Shown piece by piece: positions 34,243-43,166 of a DNA stretch of 49,317 nt. Within the stretch, counting starts at the first letter, position 1. The number at the start of each line of letters is the position of its first letter. The stretch is from Oligoflexia bacterium (lineage in GTDB: Bacteria > Bdellovibrionota > Bdellovibrionia > JABDDW01). The notes below the pieces were generated by a model. That model made no database searches. It saw nothing but the letters and a program-made list of their open reading frames with translations, and was not told the origin of the DNA. The position numbers were made by a program, and so were the translations under genes. The stretch is taken from NCBI GenBank assembly GCA_020847095.1, contig JADLCR010000002.1:1-49317 (forward strand), in the 5' to 3' direction.

Positions 34243-34944
34243 GTGGATTATTTCTTGAAGGCTCGATCTAAACTCAATTCTCTTAGCTTTCAGATGCGTA
34301 AAGTATCGGCGTCCTTACTTCCAGGCCCTGCTCCTAAAGGGGCGACCGATGAGGACCGGTTGTTGCAGCTAGAATTAGAACAGTTTTTATCTCAGTTTTC
34401 TTGGCCTGATCTTTTAAGCTCTCACTCCGGCCCCGTCGTTCGATTGTTAGATGTTGGAGCTAGAAACTTTTTTCTGGCTCCGGTCTTACAACGTTTTGTA
34501 AAGAGTTGTCATAAAACTCCAGAGCTTCACGGTATAGAACTAGACCCCTATCGGAGACTTTCCAATCTGAGAACCCGTTGGGATTACGGGAGATATTACG
34601 CGCAAGCCGTCGAAAACGGTTTTTTTCACCCTCAAGATTTTTTGTCTTGGAAGCAGCCAGCCCATGGCATTTTGCTTTTGAATCCATTTGTTACGACCTA
34701 CCCGCAAATTAAATGGGGATTAAGCCTTGAATGCTTTAAGCCCCATCAAATATTTCGCCATGCTTTTAATCTCACGAGACTTTTTGGCGGGTTCGTCATT
34801 GTTTCGTTTCCGTCGCCTTTAGAAAAAGTCATTGGTCTTGAAATGGCCATCGCCTGCGGATTTGAAATTGCCGATGAGGTTGTTTGGAAGCCCTCGGCTC
34901 AAAGCCTTCAGAAAAAGCCAAGACTCGGCTTCTTATTAAAGTAG
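34243..34944 (+). CDS. SAM-dependent methyltransferase-like protein
   Basis: The GTG at 34243 follows AGAGAGGA and gives 233 residues. VVRLLDVGARNFFLAPVLQR resembles the SAM-binding motif I, and ELHGIELDPYRRLSN resembles motif II with its acidic residue. The later part LLLNPFVTTYPQ could be motif IV (an NPP-like position read as NPF). The target is unknown. The gene ends 2 bp before a convergent gene. Confidence 0.6.
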   Translation: MDYFLKARSKLNSLSFQMRKVSASLLPGPAPKGATDEDRLLQLELEQFLSQFSWPDLLSSHSGPVVRLLDVGARNFFLAPVLQRFVKSCHKTPELHGIELDPYRRLSNLRTRWDYGRYYAQAVENGFFHPQDFLSWKQPAHGILLLNPFVTTYPQIKWGLSLECFKPHQIFRHAFNLTRLFGGFVIVSFPSPLEKVIGLEMAIACGFEIADEVVWKPSAQSLQKKPRLGFLLK

Positions 34945-34946
34945 TG

Positions 34947-35597
34947 CTATTGATTGACGTGACACTCGAGTGATTCGGTTTTCGATTTTAAAAGCACCTT
35001 CAATTGATTCGTAACCCTAAAGATGAGTTTGTCTTGTCTTTCAATCTGAACCTTTGACTTTCCTGACACCATTTTTCCACCTCGCGCTTCGTGGCGCTCG
35101 ATTAAGAGACTGGTGCCGGACTTTTGGAGAGTGACTTTTGTTTCATTTGGCTTTTCGAAGTGGCGCGCATTGACGTCAAAGGCAACAGAGTATTTGTACA
35201 TATCGTCGACCTGGGCTGGATAATCTTCGCTGATTATAACTTCTAATTCGCGATCGGGCCTTATCGTGATTTGAACGCGGCATTTGGGCGTGCTCAATGC
35301 CAGATGCGTTTGGAGCACAGCTCTTTTCTGAGAGTCATTCAAATCATCGGTGTCTTTTAGATCGCTTTCAATTTGTCGGCGTTTGACTTTGAGCATTTGC
35401 TGAAAGGTGGTTTCTGACATTTGCCCTTCGTAGATGGATTCCATCGCATTGATAGGCCCAAGGGTGGATCTTAGCTCAGTAATCAAGGCATGGATGTTTG
35501 AGGGCCTGTCTTGACCTTGCGCCTGACTGCTTGTGGCTACTAAGAGCAGGGCGGCGGCAATCGTTCTTAGAATTTTAATGATCGTGAGACTTCCCAT
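34947..35597 (-). CDS. Exported protein of unknown function
   Basis: The 216-residue product has a signal peptide (IIKILRTIAAALLLVATSSQAQ). The mature part starts with a helical region and continues with strands rich in charged residues (RVQITIRPDRELEVIISEDY). It has two Cys residues (KCRV and ECHV). I recognise no family. It is read away from lexA and is predicted periplasmic. Confidence 0.7.
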   Translation of the reverse strand: MGSLTIIKILRTIAAALLLVATSSQAQGQDRPSNIHALITELRSTLGPINAMESIYEGQMSETTFQQMLKVKRRQIESDLKDTDDLNDSQKRAVLQTHLALSTPKCRVQITIRPDRELEVIISEDYPAQVDDMYKYSVAFDVNARHFEKPNETKVTLQKSGTSLLIERHEARGGKMVSGKSKVQIERQDKLIFRVTNQLKVLLKSKTESLECHVNQ

Positions 35598-35742
35598 TGA
35601 GAGTCTGGTTGAGCAATCAAGGAGCCAATGTAGGTTGTCCTCTGATTTATTTTAAGCCTGAGTTTAAGTAATCCTTTCAGCGAGTTGCCTTTCTTGGGCC
35701 CCTCATTCGGAGAGGCTGGTTTAGGGGTTTAATTTTTTCGCA

Positions 35743-35771
35743 TTGACTTACACATAACTTACACATATGCT
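35743..35771 (+). promoter_or_regulatory. lexA operon promoter
   Basis: TTGACT at 35743-35748 and TATGCT at 35766-35771 are spaced by exactly 17 bp. The ATG of lexA begins 7 bases past the -10 element, so the message should start at or beside the start codon. No Shine-Dalgarno sequence precedes it. Confidence 0.7.
35746..35767 (+). repeat. 11-bp tandem repeat in the lexA promoter, probable LexA operator
   Basis: ACTTACACATA occurs twice without a gap (35746-35756 and 35757-35767), filling the spacer between the -35 and -10 elements. It can be read as TTAC-N7-TTAC, a direct repeat with one helical turn between half-sites, as in the GTTC-N7-GTTC operators of alphaproteobacteria. Binding by LexA is inferred from position. 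Confidence 0.55.
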
Positions 35772-35777
35772 TAAAAC

Positions 35778-36398
35778 ATGGGAAACACACCTCTAACCCC
35801 TAAAGAAATGATGATCTTGGAATTCATCAAGGACTTCTGGAAAAAGAAAGGACATGCGCCATCCTATGAAGAAATCAAGAGTCGGTTTGGTTTTGCTTCG
35901 TTCTTCTCTGTCCAACGATACCTTAAGCAGCTGGAGCTCAAGGGTTATGTTCGTTCCCCTTGGGGCAACAAAAAGCGCGCCCTTGAGATTGTGGATACTG
36001 ATGAGCGTAGCGATTTTAGTTTGCCTCTTGTGGGAAGGGTCGCTGCTGGGCGTCCCATAGAAGCCATTCAAACAGACAACTCCATCGACGTTCCTCAATG
36101 GATGGTTCAAGGCGGCCCTGCTAACAAATTCGCCCTCGAAGTACGCGGCCAATCCATGATCGAAGATGGTATTCATGACGGCGATATTATCGTCGTTCAA
36201 AAACAGTCTGTGGCTCATAACGGACAAACCGTGGTGGCACTGGTGGATGATCTGGAAGCCACCGTAAAGCGTTTTTACAAAAAGGGAGACACGGTTGAGC
36301 TTCGCCCTGCAAATCCAGAAATGAAATCCATTTATGTGCCCACCGAACGCGTCTCTATTAATGGCGTTGTCGTAGGGCTCATTAGAAAGTTTAGGTAA
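35778..36398 (+). CDS. lexA: LexA repressor
   Basis: The 206-residue protein has an N-terminal winged helix (LTPKEMMILEFIKDFWKKKG, then YEEIKSRFGFASFFSVQRYL) and a C-terminal S24 protease domain. The self-cleavage site is Ala90-Gly91 in VGRVAAGRP, with catalytic Ser126 in GQSMIEDGI and Lys164 in ATVKRFYKK. It should repress SOS genes and cleave itself when RecA filaments form. The recognition helix differs from E. coli, which agrees with a different operator. It heads an operon with imuA, imuB and dnaE2, 3 bp before imuA. Confidence 0.93.
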   Translation: MGNTPLTPKEMMILEFIKDFWKKKGHAPSYEEIKSRFGFASFFSVQRYLKQLELKGYVRSPWGNKKRALEIVDTDERSDFSLPLVGRVAAGRPIEAIQTDNSIDVPQWMVQGGPANKFALEVRGQSMIEDGIHDGDIIVVQKQSVAHNGQTVVALVDDLEATVKRFYKKGDTVELRPANPEMKSIYVPTERVSINGVVVGLIRKFR

Positions 36399-36401
36399 GC
36401 C

Positions 36402-37040
36402 ATGAGTGAACTCGCCACCCAGCTTATTTCTGCTGACCACCTCGAAGAGATTCAAAAAGGAATTCCCACAGGAATGCCCAATCTTAACGAGGCTCTCCCC
36501 TGGCATGGCTTACCTAAAAATGCTTTGACGGCTTTTATCGGCCCTCAAGGTTCCGGACGACTGCGACTTTGGGCTTCGGCCATGAGTCAGGAGTCTGGCT
36601 TTGGTGCTTTTATTGAAAAACAGAAACAGTTGTACCCACCAGCGCTGGCCCAGTTGGGTGTTGATCTTCAAAAGCTTCTGATTATTAGAGCCCATGAAGA
36701 TAAAAAAGTTTTGTGGTCTCTCGGGCAGATACTCCAAAGTCGCGCCTTTGGATTAATTGCCTGCCAGTCACCCTCCACCCTAAAACCCTCCGACGTCCAC
36801 AGAATCGCTAGCCTAAGCCGCTCTTCTGGAGCCAGCGTGGTATTTTTCTTTGACCGCCTTCCTGTTGACTTTCCTCATTGGCTTTTCCAACTACAGGTAA
36901 GCTTTCAGCAACCTAATCGTCTTGTGATTGAAAAGGCACGAGTTCAAAAACCCGATCCCATTTCTGTTGATAAATATGAGACAGCGCATCCTATGTCTGA
37001 ACATTTCAAACAGTACCGCCTCCTTGGAAAGTGCGGCTGA
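36402..37040 (+). CDS. imuA: ImuA, accessory protein of the mutagenesis cassette
   Basis: The 212-residue protein has a RecA-like fold with a P-loop-like FIGPQGSGRLRLW at about 45-57, and lacks the full GKT of a Walker A motif. It belongs by context to the ImuA group (also called SulA2 or RecA-like) that works with ImuB and DnaE2 in translesion synthesis after DNA damage. The gene follows lexA after 3 bp and overlaps imuB. It is expected to be induced with them by the SOS response. Confidence 0.85.
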   Translation: MSELATQLISADHLEEIQKGIPTGMPNLNEALPWHGLPKNALTAFIGPQGSGRLRLWASAMSQESGFGAFIEKQKQLYPPALAQLGVDLQKLLIIRAHEDKKVLWSLGQILQSRAFGLIACQSPSTLKPSDVHRIASLSRSSGASVVFFFDRLPVDFPHWLFQLQVSFQQPNRLVIEKARVQKPDPISVDKYETAHPMSEHFKQYRLLGKCG

Positions 37041-38229
37041 GGCTTGCCTCGCCCTCACTCCTTTGATTCATTTGCGGCACCCTCATTGGTTATTTTTAGA
37101 TATCACCAAGAGGCCGCGCTCTGTAAGTGAGTCCGATCTTCTGAATCGCTTAACCGACATCGATCGGCACTTGTGCTTGGGGATAAGTTTTGGGCTGCAC
37201 AACTCCACCGCCCAAGCTCAAATCACCGCCCAAGCTCAGGTGCCCGACTCGCAACTTTTACAGCTGCCTCTCGAGTTTTTGATTTATTGCGAAGGGCTCA
37301 AACCCTTTGAACCCGAAGAAAAATCAAAGATAAGGGCCCTCATTGAAACTCTTGAAACATTGGGACTCAAAACGCTGAAAGATTTTGTGGATATTCCGGC
37401 GACATCTATTAGCCAGCGCTGGGGTGCCTTGGGAAGCCTGCTTCGACGACGCCTTTTAGGTCAAGACTATGAACCCATCGATATTTTTGAACCGGCGCCC
37501 GTGCTGCAAGAGACATATGCCTTTGATTTTTCATGCGTCAATCTCAACAACCTTACAGAAGCCTTACACGAAGTTTTGAAACGGCTTGAATGGCGATTAA
37601 TAGGATCGGGGCGCTGGGCCCAGAGCATGTCTCTTGAAGTTCGTCATCAATACTCCAATAAAAATGAAGTGATTACGATTCAACCAGGCATACCAACCTC
37701 TGAAGCTCAACAGTGGATAAAACTTTTAACTCGTAAACTTGAAGGCTGGTCTTTTGAAAATCCTGTGGCCGAGATTTCAGTTTTGGCATTTGCCTCAGAC
37801 CGGCAGTCTCTGCAGCTTCATTTATGGAATGATTTTGAAAATGATTTTGAACGCGTGACTCCCGTAATCAACTCTCTAAGCACTGAACTTGGCCTCAACT
37901 CTGTGGGCTTCGCAGTTCTAGAAAATTCTCATGTTCCCGAAAATGGGTGGACCTTGAGCCAAATAAAAATAAAGCCTCAGGCAAAGAACGCTTTTTTGCC
38001 CCATGGGCCACGCCCCACCAAGCTACTCACCATACCGCAACTTTTAAGCAAAAAAGAAGTTGATGAGTTGCAGTATATTTTTCGAGGATCCGAACGCATC
38101 GAAGCCGAATGGTGGTCCGACTCTCCTATTGATCGCAATTACTTCATCGCTCGCCAAGGATCTCAATTGGTATGGGTCTTTAAAGAAGTAAAAACTCAGA
38201 AGTATTTTTTGCATGGGTATTTTGACTAA
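36976..38229 (+). CDS. imuB: ImuB, Y-family polymerase-like protein without catalytic residues
   Basis: I chose the ATG at 36976 (MRQRILCLNISN), giving 417 residues. A TTG at 36928 is an alternative. The start overlaps imuA by 65 bp. The Y-family N-terminus normally has an Asp-x-Asp metal site. Here the strand reads ILCLNISNS, so catalytic residues are missing, as in other ImuB proteins. The helix-hairpin-helix region is GLKTLKDFVDIPATSISQR. ImuB is known as a scaffold that links ImuA, DnaE2 and the sliding clamp. The end overlaps dnaE2 by 17 bp. Confidence 0.87.
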   Translation: MRQRILCLNISNSTASLESAAEACLALTPLIHLRHPHWLFLDITKRPRSVSESDLLNRLTDIDRHLCLGISFGLHNSTAQAQITAQAQVPDSQLLQLPLEFLIYCEGLKPFEPEEKSKIRALIETLETLGLKTLKDFVDIPATSISQRWGALGSLLRRRLLGQDYEPIDIFEPAPVLQETYAFDFSCVNLNNLTEALHEVLKRLEWRLIGSGRWAQSMSLEVRHQYSNKNEVITIQPGIPTSEAQQWIKLLTRKLEGWSFENPVAEISVLAFASDRQSLQLHLWNDFENDFERVTPVINSLSTELGLNSVGFAVLENSHVPENGWTLSQIKIKPQAKNAFLPHGPRPTKLLTIPQLLSKKEVDELQYIFRGSERIEAEWWSDSPIDRNYFIARQGSQLVWVFKEVKTQKYFLHGYFD

Positions 38230-41200
38230 AAAAGAAGGTCGGCGATTTATCGAGCTTTTAGCTCGATCAAATTTTTCCTTCCTTAAAGGCGCCTCCCACC
38301 CTGAAGACTATATTCTACAGTCTTTAAAAGTCGGCATGCCTGCGGTCGGTCTATGCGACATTGATGGATTTTATGGGGCGGGACGAGCCTTTCAAGAATC
38401 TGAGCGCAGTCATCAAAGATTTTTTATCGGGGCTACGCTCACGCTCACGGATAGCTCGCCCGTAGCACTGGTTCCTATGAATAAGGTCGGCTACGGGCAA
38501 CTTTGTCGTCTCATCACTCTTGGGAAGAGGCGAGCTCCGAAGGGTCAAAGTGCTTTGTGTTTGCAAGACCTTCTCGCTCCAGACATTCAATGTCTAGCTT
38601 TTGCTTTGCCGCCTTTTGAGCAGCATCACCTTGAACAGCTCCAGCATGCTTTTTTAGATCGTCTTTACCTGGGGCTTTATCGGCATCAGAACTGGATTTC
38701 AGAGCGCCAGACACAACATGGCCTTAAGCTTTCCAAAAAATTGGGAATTGAAGCTATTGCAACCAATCTTCCTTTGATGCATCACCCATCACAAAAGCGG
38801 GTGCTTGATCTTGTGACCTGCATCGCCAAAGGACTTAAGATTCAAGAAGCCGGCAGGGAATTATCATTAAATAGCGAGGCTTTTCTAAAATCTCACGACG
38901 AAATGCTTAAACTTTGGCCCGATCATCCCGAGCTGGTGTATCGCACCTACGATGTTGCTCAACGAATAAAGTTCTCTTTTAAAGAGCTTCGCTATCGGTA
39001 CCCTCAAGAAGCTCTTCCCGAAGGGGAAACTGACTCTAAGGCTTATTTTGAGAAAATCGTTTGGGAATCAGCTCTTAAAAAATATAAAGGCCGGATCCCC
39101 GCAAAAGTTCGTGGCCAGATCACTCAAGAACTTAATTTGATTTTTGAGTTGGAATTTGAAGATTACTTTTTGACGATCTGGGATATTATTCACTTCGCTC
39201 AAGAGCAAAATATCTTGTTTCAAGGGCGCGGTTCAGCCGCCAACTCAGTCATTTGTTATGTTTTGGGTATTACGGCCATCGACCCAGTCCAAATGGATCT
39301 CTTATTCGAGCGCTTCATTTCGCGAGAACGGGGCGACCCCCCTGACATTGACGTTGATTTTGAGCACGAACGCCGTGAAGAAGTTATTCAATACATCTAT
39401 AGAAAATATGGCGACGCCCATGCGGCAATGGTGTGTGAGGTTATTTGCTTTCGATCACGCATGGCGCTGCGAGAAACAGCCAAGATCTTTGGCCTTGATC
39501 ACCAAACAATTGGAAAAATGATTAAATGGATGGGGCGTGAGGGACTTTCTCGCCTCACAACACTTGAAGGTCAGACTCAACTTTCAAGCTGGGGAATTTC
39601 CCCAACACTTTTTCAGCAAATTTTAGACGGAGCTTTGAGACTTAAAGGCTTTCCTCGGCACTTGGGGATTCATACTGGAGGTTTTGTTCTCTCTCATGAT
39701 CCTTTAATTGAAACCGTTCCCGTGGAGAAGGCCACCATGGAGGGGCGCTACGTGGTTCAGTGGAATAAAGACGATCTTGAAGCTCTCGGTTTAATGAAGA
39801 TCGATGTTCTAGCTCTGGGAATGCTCACCTGCCTTAAAAAGTGCTTAACTCTTTTAAAAAATCATAAAGGCAAAGACTTTGAACTCAGCACCATTCCCCT
39901 TGAAGATCAAAAAACTTTTGAAATGGTTCAACGCTCCGATACCGTCGGCGTTTTTCAAATTGAATCACGCGCACAAATGTCAATGCTTCCTCGAATCAAA
40001 CCCAAATGCTTTTACGATTATGTTGTGGAGGTTGCAATCGTACGCCCCGGCCCTTTGCAAGGAGGCATGGTACATCCTTATATCCGACGCCGACAAGGCT
40101 TAGAGCAACCCACCTACGCCCACCCCGCTTTAGAGCCCGTGCTCAAGAAGACTTTGGGTGTGCCGATCTTTCAGGAACAAGTGATGAAAATGGCCGTTGT
40201 TGTCGCCGGCTTCACTCCCGGAGAATCAGACGAACTCCGAAGAGTGATGTCGTCAGCATGGCGCAAAGGTGAGCGCATGAATATTCTCAAAGAACGTCTT
40301 CTCTATGGAATGCTTCAGTTCGGTCTCACTCATGAATATGCTGAAAAGATCTACAAAACCATTGAGGGGTTTGGATCTTATGGATTTCCCGAATCTCACG
40401 CAGCTTCTTTTGCCTTATTAACAGCTGTTTCTTGCTATATCAAATGCCACTACCCCGATGTCTTTGCCTGCGCTCTTCTCAACTCCCAACCTATGGGCTT
40501 TTACTCCCCGCGCAGTCTCTTGGCCGATGCCCAGCGCCATGGCGTTAAGATCTTGCCTCCCGATGTGAATCTATCCCTTTACGACTACAATCTAATTGAA
40601 GACTCTTGTCTTCGCGTTGGTCTACGCGCTCTTTATGGTGTTCCAAAAAAAGATTTAGAAAGTCTCATCGCTCATCGCCAAAGATACGGCTACTCCTCGA
40701 TCGAAGATTTTATCATTCGATCTGGAGTTTCTCGCCCCACGCTTTTGCGTCTCGCCGCGGCCGGCGCCTTTGGAACCTTTCGAGCCAATCCCCGCGACGC
40801 CCTATGGGAAGTATTAAAGTCACCAAAACTTAAAGGTCATGCCCATGACTTTGAACTGTTGGCCGATCATGGTGAGGCCCAAACGCAGAAATTTTCTAAG
40901 ATGAATCCGTGGGAACAAGTGCAAAATGATTATCAGGCGTTAGGTTTTAGTATCGATTGGCACCCCATGAAGGCTCTTCGCCCGACCCTAAAAGCCTCAA
41001 AATTGCACACTTCAAAAGATATTTTCTTTCTTAAGCACGGAAGCACCGTTCAAGTTGGCGGATTAGTCACCGTGAGGCAAAAACCCCCCACAGCTCGTGG
41101 TACGATGTTTATGACCCTAGAAGATGAGTTTGGATTTATTAACGTCATCGTTCCAGCCTCTGTTTATGAAGCGCATTTGCCCATGGCGGTGACCGAACCG

Positions 41201-41338
41201 CTCCTTCAAGTGAATGGACATCTTGAGTTTAGATCCGGAGTGCGCAACGTGCACGCCGTCAATATATTACCGCTTAAAATTCAGCGCATGAACGACGCTG
41301 AGCGCGACCTTATGGACCGATCCAGAGATTTTTCTTAA
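38213..41338 (+). CDS. dnaE2: Error-prone DNA polymerase DnaE2 (ImuC)
   Basis: The 1041-residue protein is a C-family polymerase of normal DnaE2 length. The N-terminal PHP domain starts LLARSNFSFLKGASHPEDYI, and the usual TDHDG reads CDIDGFYGAG, so a metal-binding His is lost and PHP nuclease activity is unlikely. The palm aspartates are in DPPDIDVDFEH (Asp378 and Asp380). FQGRGSAANSVICYVLGIT is present, as is GFGSYGFPESHAASFALL. A C-terminal OB fold (VQVGGLVTVRQKPPTARG) closes the protein. It extends primers past lesions with ImuA and ImuB. The 3' end overlaps the convergent gene by 29 bp. Confidence 0.93.
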   Translation: MGILTKKEGRRFIELLARSNFSFLKGASHPEDYILQSLKVGMPAVGLCDIDGFYGAGRAFQESERSHQRFFIGATLTLTDSSPVALVPMNKVGYGQLCRLITLGKRRAPKGQSALCLQDLLAPDIQCLAFALPPFEQHHLEQLQHAFLDRLYLGLYRHQNWISERQTQHGLKLSKKLGIEAIATNLPLMHHPSQKRVLDLVTCIAKGLKIQEAGRELSLNSEAFLKSHDEMLKLWPDHPELVYRTYDVAQRIKFSFKELRYRYPQEALPEGETDSKAYFEKIVWESALKKYKGRIPAKVRGQITQELNLIFELEFEDYFLTIWDIIHFAQEQNILFQGRGSAANSVICYVLGITAIDPVQMDLLFERFISRERGDPPDIDVDFEHERREEVIQYIYRKYGDAHAAMVCEVICFRSRMALRETAKIFGLDHQTIGKMIKWMGREGLSRLTTLEGQTQLSSWGISPTLFQQILDGALRLKGFPRHLGIHTGGFVLSHDPLIETVPVEKATMEGRYVVQWNKDDLEALGLMKIDVLALGMLTCLKKCLTLLKNHKGKDFELSTIPLEDQKTFEMVQRSDTVGVFQIESRAQMSMLPRIKPKCFYDYVVEVAIVRPGPLQGGMVHPYIRRRQGLEQPTYAHPALEPVLKKTLGVPIFQEQVMKMAVVVAGFTPGESDELRRVMSSAWRKGERMNILKERLLYGMLQFGLTHEYAEKIYKTIEGFGSYGFPESHAASFALLTAVSCYIKCHYPDVFACALLNSQPMGFYSPRSLLADAQRHGVKILPPDVNLSLYDYNLIEDSCLRVGLRALYGVPKKDLESLIAHRQRYGYSSIEDFIIRSGVSRPTLLRLAAAGAFGTFRANPRDALWEVLKSPKLKGHAHDFELLADHGEAQTQKFSKMNPWEQVQNDYQALGFSIDWHPMKALRPTLKASKLHTSKDIFFLKHGSTVQVGGLVTVRQKPPTARGTMFMTLEDEFGFINVIVPASVYEAHLPMAVTEPLLQVNGHLEFRSGVRNVHAVNILPLKIQRMNDAERDLMDRSRDFS

Positions 41339-43070
41339 ATCGAAAAATAAAACCTACAAAAATGAGCAATTGAGCAAAAAAGAAAAACCAAGCAACCCAA
41401 CGAAGGAAATACCAAAGATCAGGCGCCACAAACCTATATTCAAGACGATGAGCCCCCGGCGCCACCTCTAAAACCGCCCTTGTGTCAGAATAAAAAATAT
41501 CATCCCAACCAACACGCTGACCGTCCAAGTAAATCTGATTCCAAGGAAAAACAGATACATTTGTAAAAACCAAATGACGAGGCGGAACTGAGATTTCAAT
41601 GGGTTCGACAAATCCAAAGCGCTCTCCAACGCTCACCTTAAAAAATGCATCTCCTCTTTTTCCGCCAACTTGACTTAACTTTTCTAAATTAATCTCCCGC
41701 TCCCCCTCTAAAACGGCATAACCATAGTACCCGTAAAAATTTGGCGGAGGAGTTGTTAGCGATTCACCCTGACTGGCCCATACGGGAGATTGAGTTTGAA
41801 TTGGATGAACAATGGTTAATCCACGAACCTGCTTAAGACCGATACTTAAAATGGTCAAGATCACACTCAGAATCAAGCCCCCCTTGAAAATCTTGGTTGA
41901 TTCAAGCTGACTTAACGCTCCCCTCGTACCAATGCGAATCAAGGCAATGATTAATCCCAAATTAATATAAGTAATAAAGCGATAGCCAAATTGTACGATA
42001 TGAAAGGGTGTCGGCAAAAAATCCCAAATGGGAGTTTTAAGAGACAACACAAAAGAGCTCAGAAAAAGAAGAACTCCCAAGTGAATCACCTTATCCTTCA
42101 AGACGGGCTTATCTCTTTGGCCCCGAAAAATCTGAAACAGAACAGTGATCAAAACAATAAGAAGCCCAACATTTATCTGGCTATCTAGGTAGGGAGTCGA
42201 GATTTTTGAAAGATCGGGATCTTTAATTAAATCGACGCGGGCATCATAAGGAATCGGCATCAATCGAGTTAAAATATGATCGATATCCTTAGGAAACTGA
42301 AAAATGTTCTCAGAAGTTTTATTAATGAATAGTCGACCCCAGAATTCTGAAAGGGCATAAATCCAATGGCTCACCGAAAGGAGAACGACACTCCCAACCC
42401 CAAAAAGATGAACGAGAGCGGTTCGAAATCCCTGGGCCTTTACAAGCAAATGAAGCCAAAGTGTACCCAAAATCAAAACAGAGAAGAAAAATGTAATGCT
42501 ATGGGTGCCCGCAATTAAAGTGAGACAAATGGATACAAATAAAGATCCAAAAAAGTTGAATCTCTTACTCCAAAGGTCGCCAAAAAATAAAATCGAAAAT
42601 ACCCCAAGGCTCAAAACTTCGGCGCCAATAAATTCGGTCAGCGCCCCTCGATTAAATAAATTTGTAAGGGCATAAGTACTCGTCATCAGTAGCATGGCGA
42701 TCGCGAATCGAGTCCACCACTTTAGCCTTATTTTTTCTAACCCCTTCCAAAGAACAAGGGCTTTGATCAAAAGAATGGCGAGAAGAAAAACGCGCATCAC
42801 AGTGTTAGCTGAAAGTGCCCCGCTAAAAAAGCCGAGCACTGGATACAACAAAGGGGCATAAAAAATAGGATAAGCTAGACCAACAAATGGACTGGAATTG
42901 ATGACTGGGGCCAATTCACCTGTATTCCAAAGGTATTCTCCTTGGTAGGCAATCATCCAAAGGTGATTGGCCCAATCCACAGGAAAATTATGATTCCAAC
43001 AAAATAGCGGCAAAACCGCTCCCCAAGCCAATATCAAGACAATCAGAATGTCGGACCAGATTTTCTTCAT
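41310..43070 (-). CDS. Polytopic membrane protein, GT-C/YfhO-like
   Basis: The 586-residue protein has about 11-12 hydrophobic helices and a C-terminal extramembrane domain. The first loop after helix 1 (NHNFPVDWANHLWMIAYQGE) contains acidic residues, as in GT-C glycosyltransferases. LFNRGALTEFIGAEVLSLGV resembles the RGA-x-E pattern of bacterial integral membrane proteins related to YfhO. The C-terminal part has YLDGQRVGWDDIFYSD, then LEVAPGAHRLEYRFVAP, a beta domain seen in those proteins. It might transfer a sugar from a polyprenyl carrier in the periplasm. The substrate is unknown. Confidence 0.7.
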   Translation of the reverse strand: MKKIWSDILIVLILAWGAVLPLFCWNHNFPVDWANHLWMIAYQGEYLWNTGELAPVINSSPFVGLAYPIFYAPLLYPVLGFFSGALSANTVMRVFLLAILLIKALVLWKGLEKIRLKWWTRFAIAMLLMTSTYALTNLFNRGALTEFIGAEVLSLGVFSILFFGDLWSKRFNFFGSLFVSICLTLIAGTHSITFFFSVLILGTLWLHLLVKAQGFRTALVHLFGVGSVVLLSVSHWIYALSEFWGRLFINKTSENIFQFPKDIDHILTRLMPIPYDARVDLIKDPDLSKISTPYLDSQINVGLLIVLITVLFQIFRGQRDKPVLKDKVIHLGVLLFLSSFVLSLKTPIWDFLPTPFHIVQFGYRFITYINLGLIIALIRIGTRGALSQLESTKIFKGGLILSVILTILSIGLKQVRGLTIVHPIQTQSPVWASQGESLTTPPPNFYGYYGYAVLEGEREINLEKLSQVGGKRGDAFFKVSVGERFGFVEPIEISVPPRHLVFTNVSVFPWNQIYLDGQRVGWDDIFYSDTRAVLEVAPGAHRLEYRFVAPDLWYFLRWVAWFFFFAQLLIFVGFIFRFKKNLWIGP

Positions 43071-43166
43071 GACATAATTTTACATAATTCTTTGATTTAT
43101 TTGTGAGCGATCTCCGCATTATACTGGACATCAGGGTAACGCGAATCTTTAGGGTAAGGGGTAAGC

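Noticed and set aside
35793-36506. A 237-residue open frame on the strand opposite lexA
   Set aside because: It lies wholly across lexA and the start of imuA, has no ribosome-binding site or recognisable domain, and is explained by codon use of the true genes.
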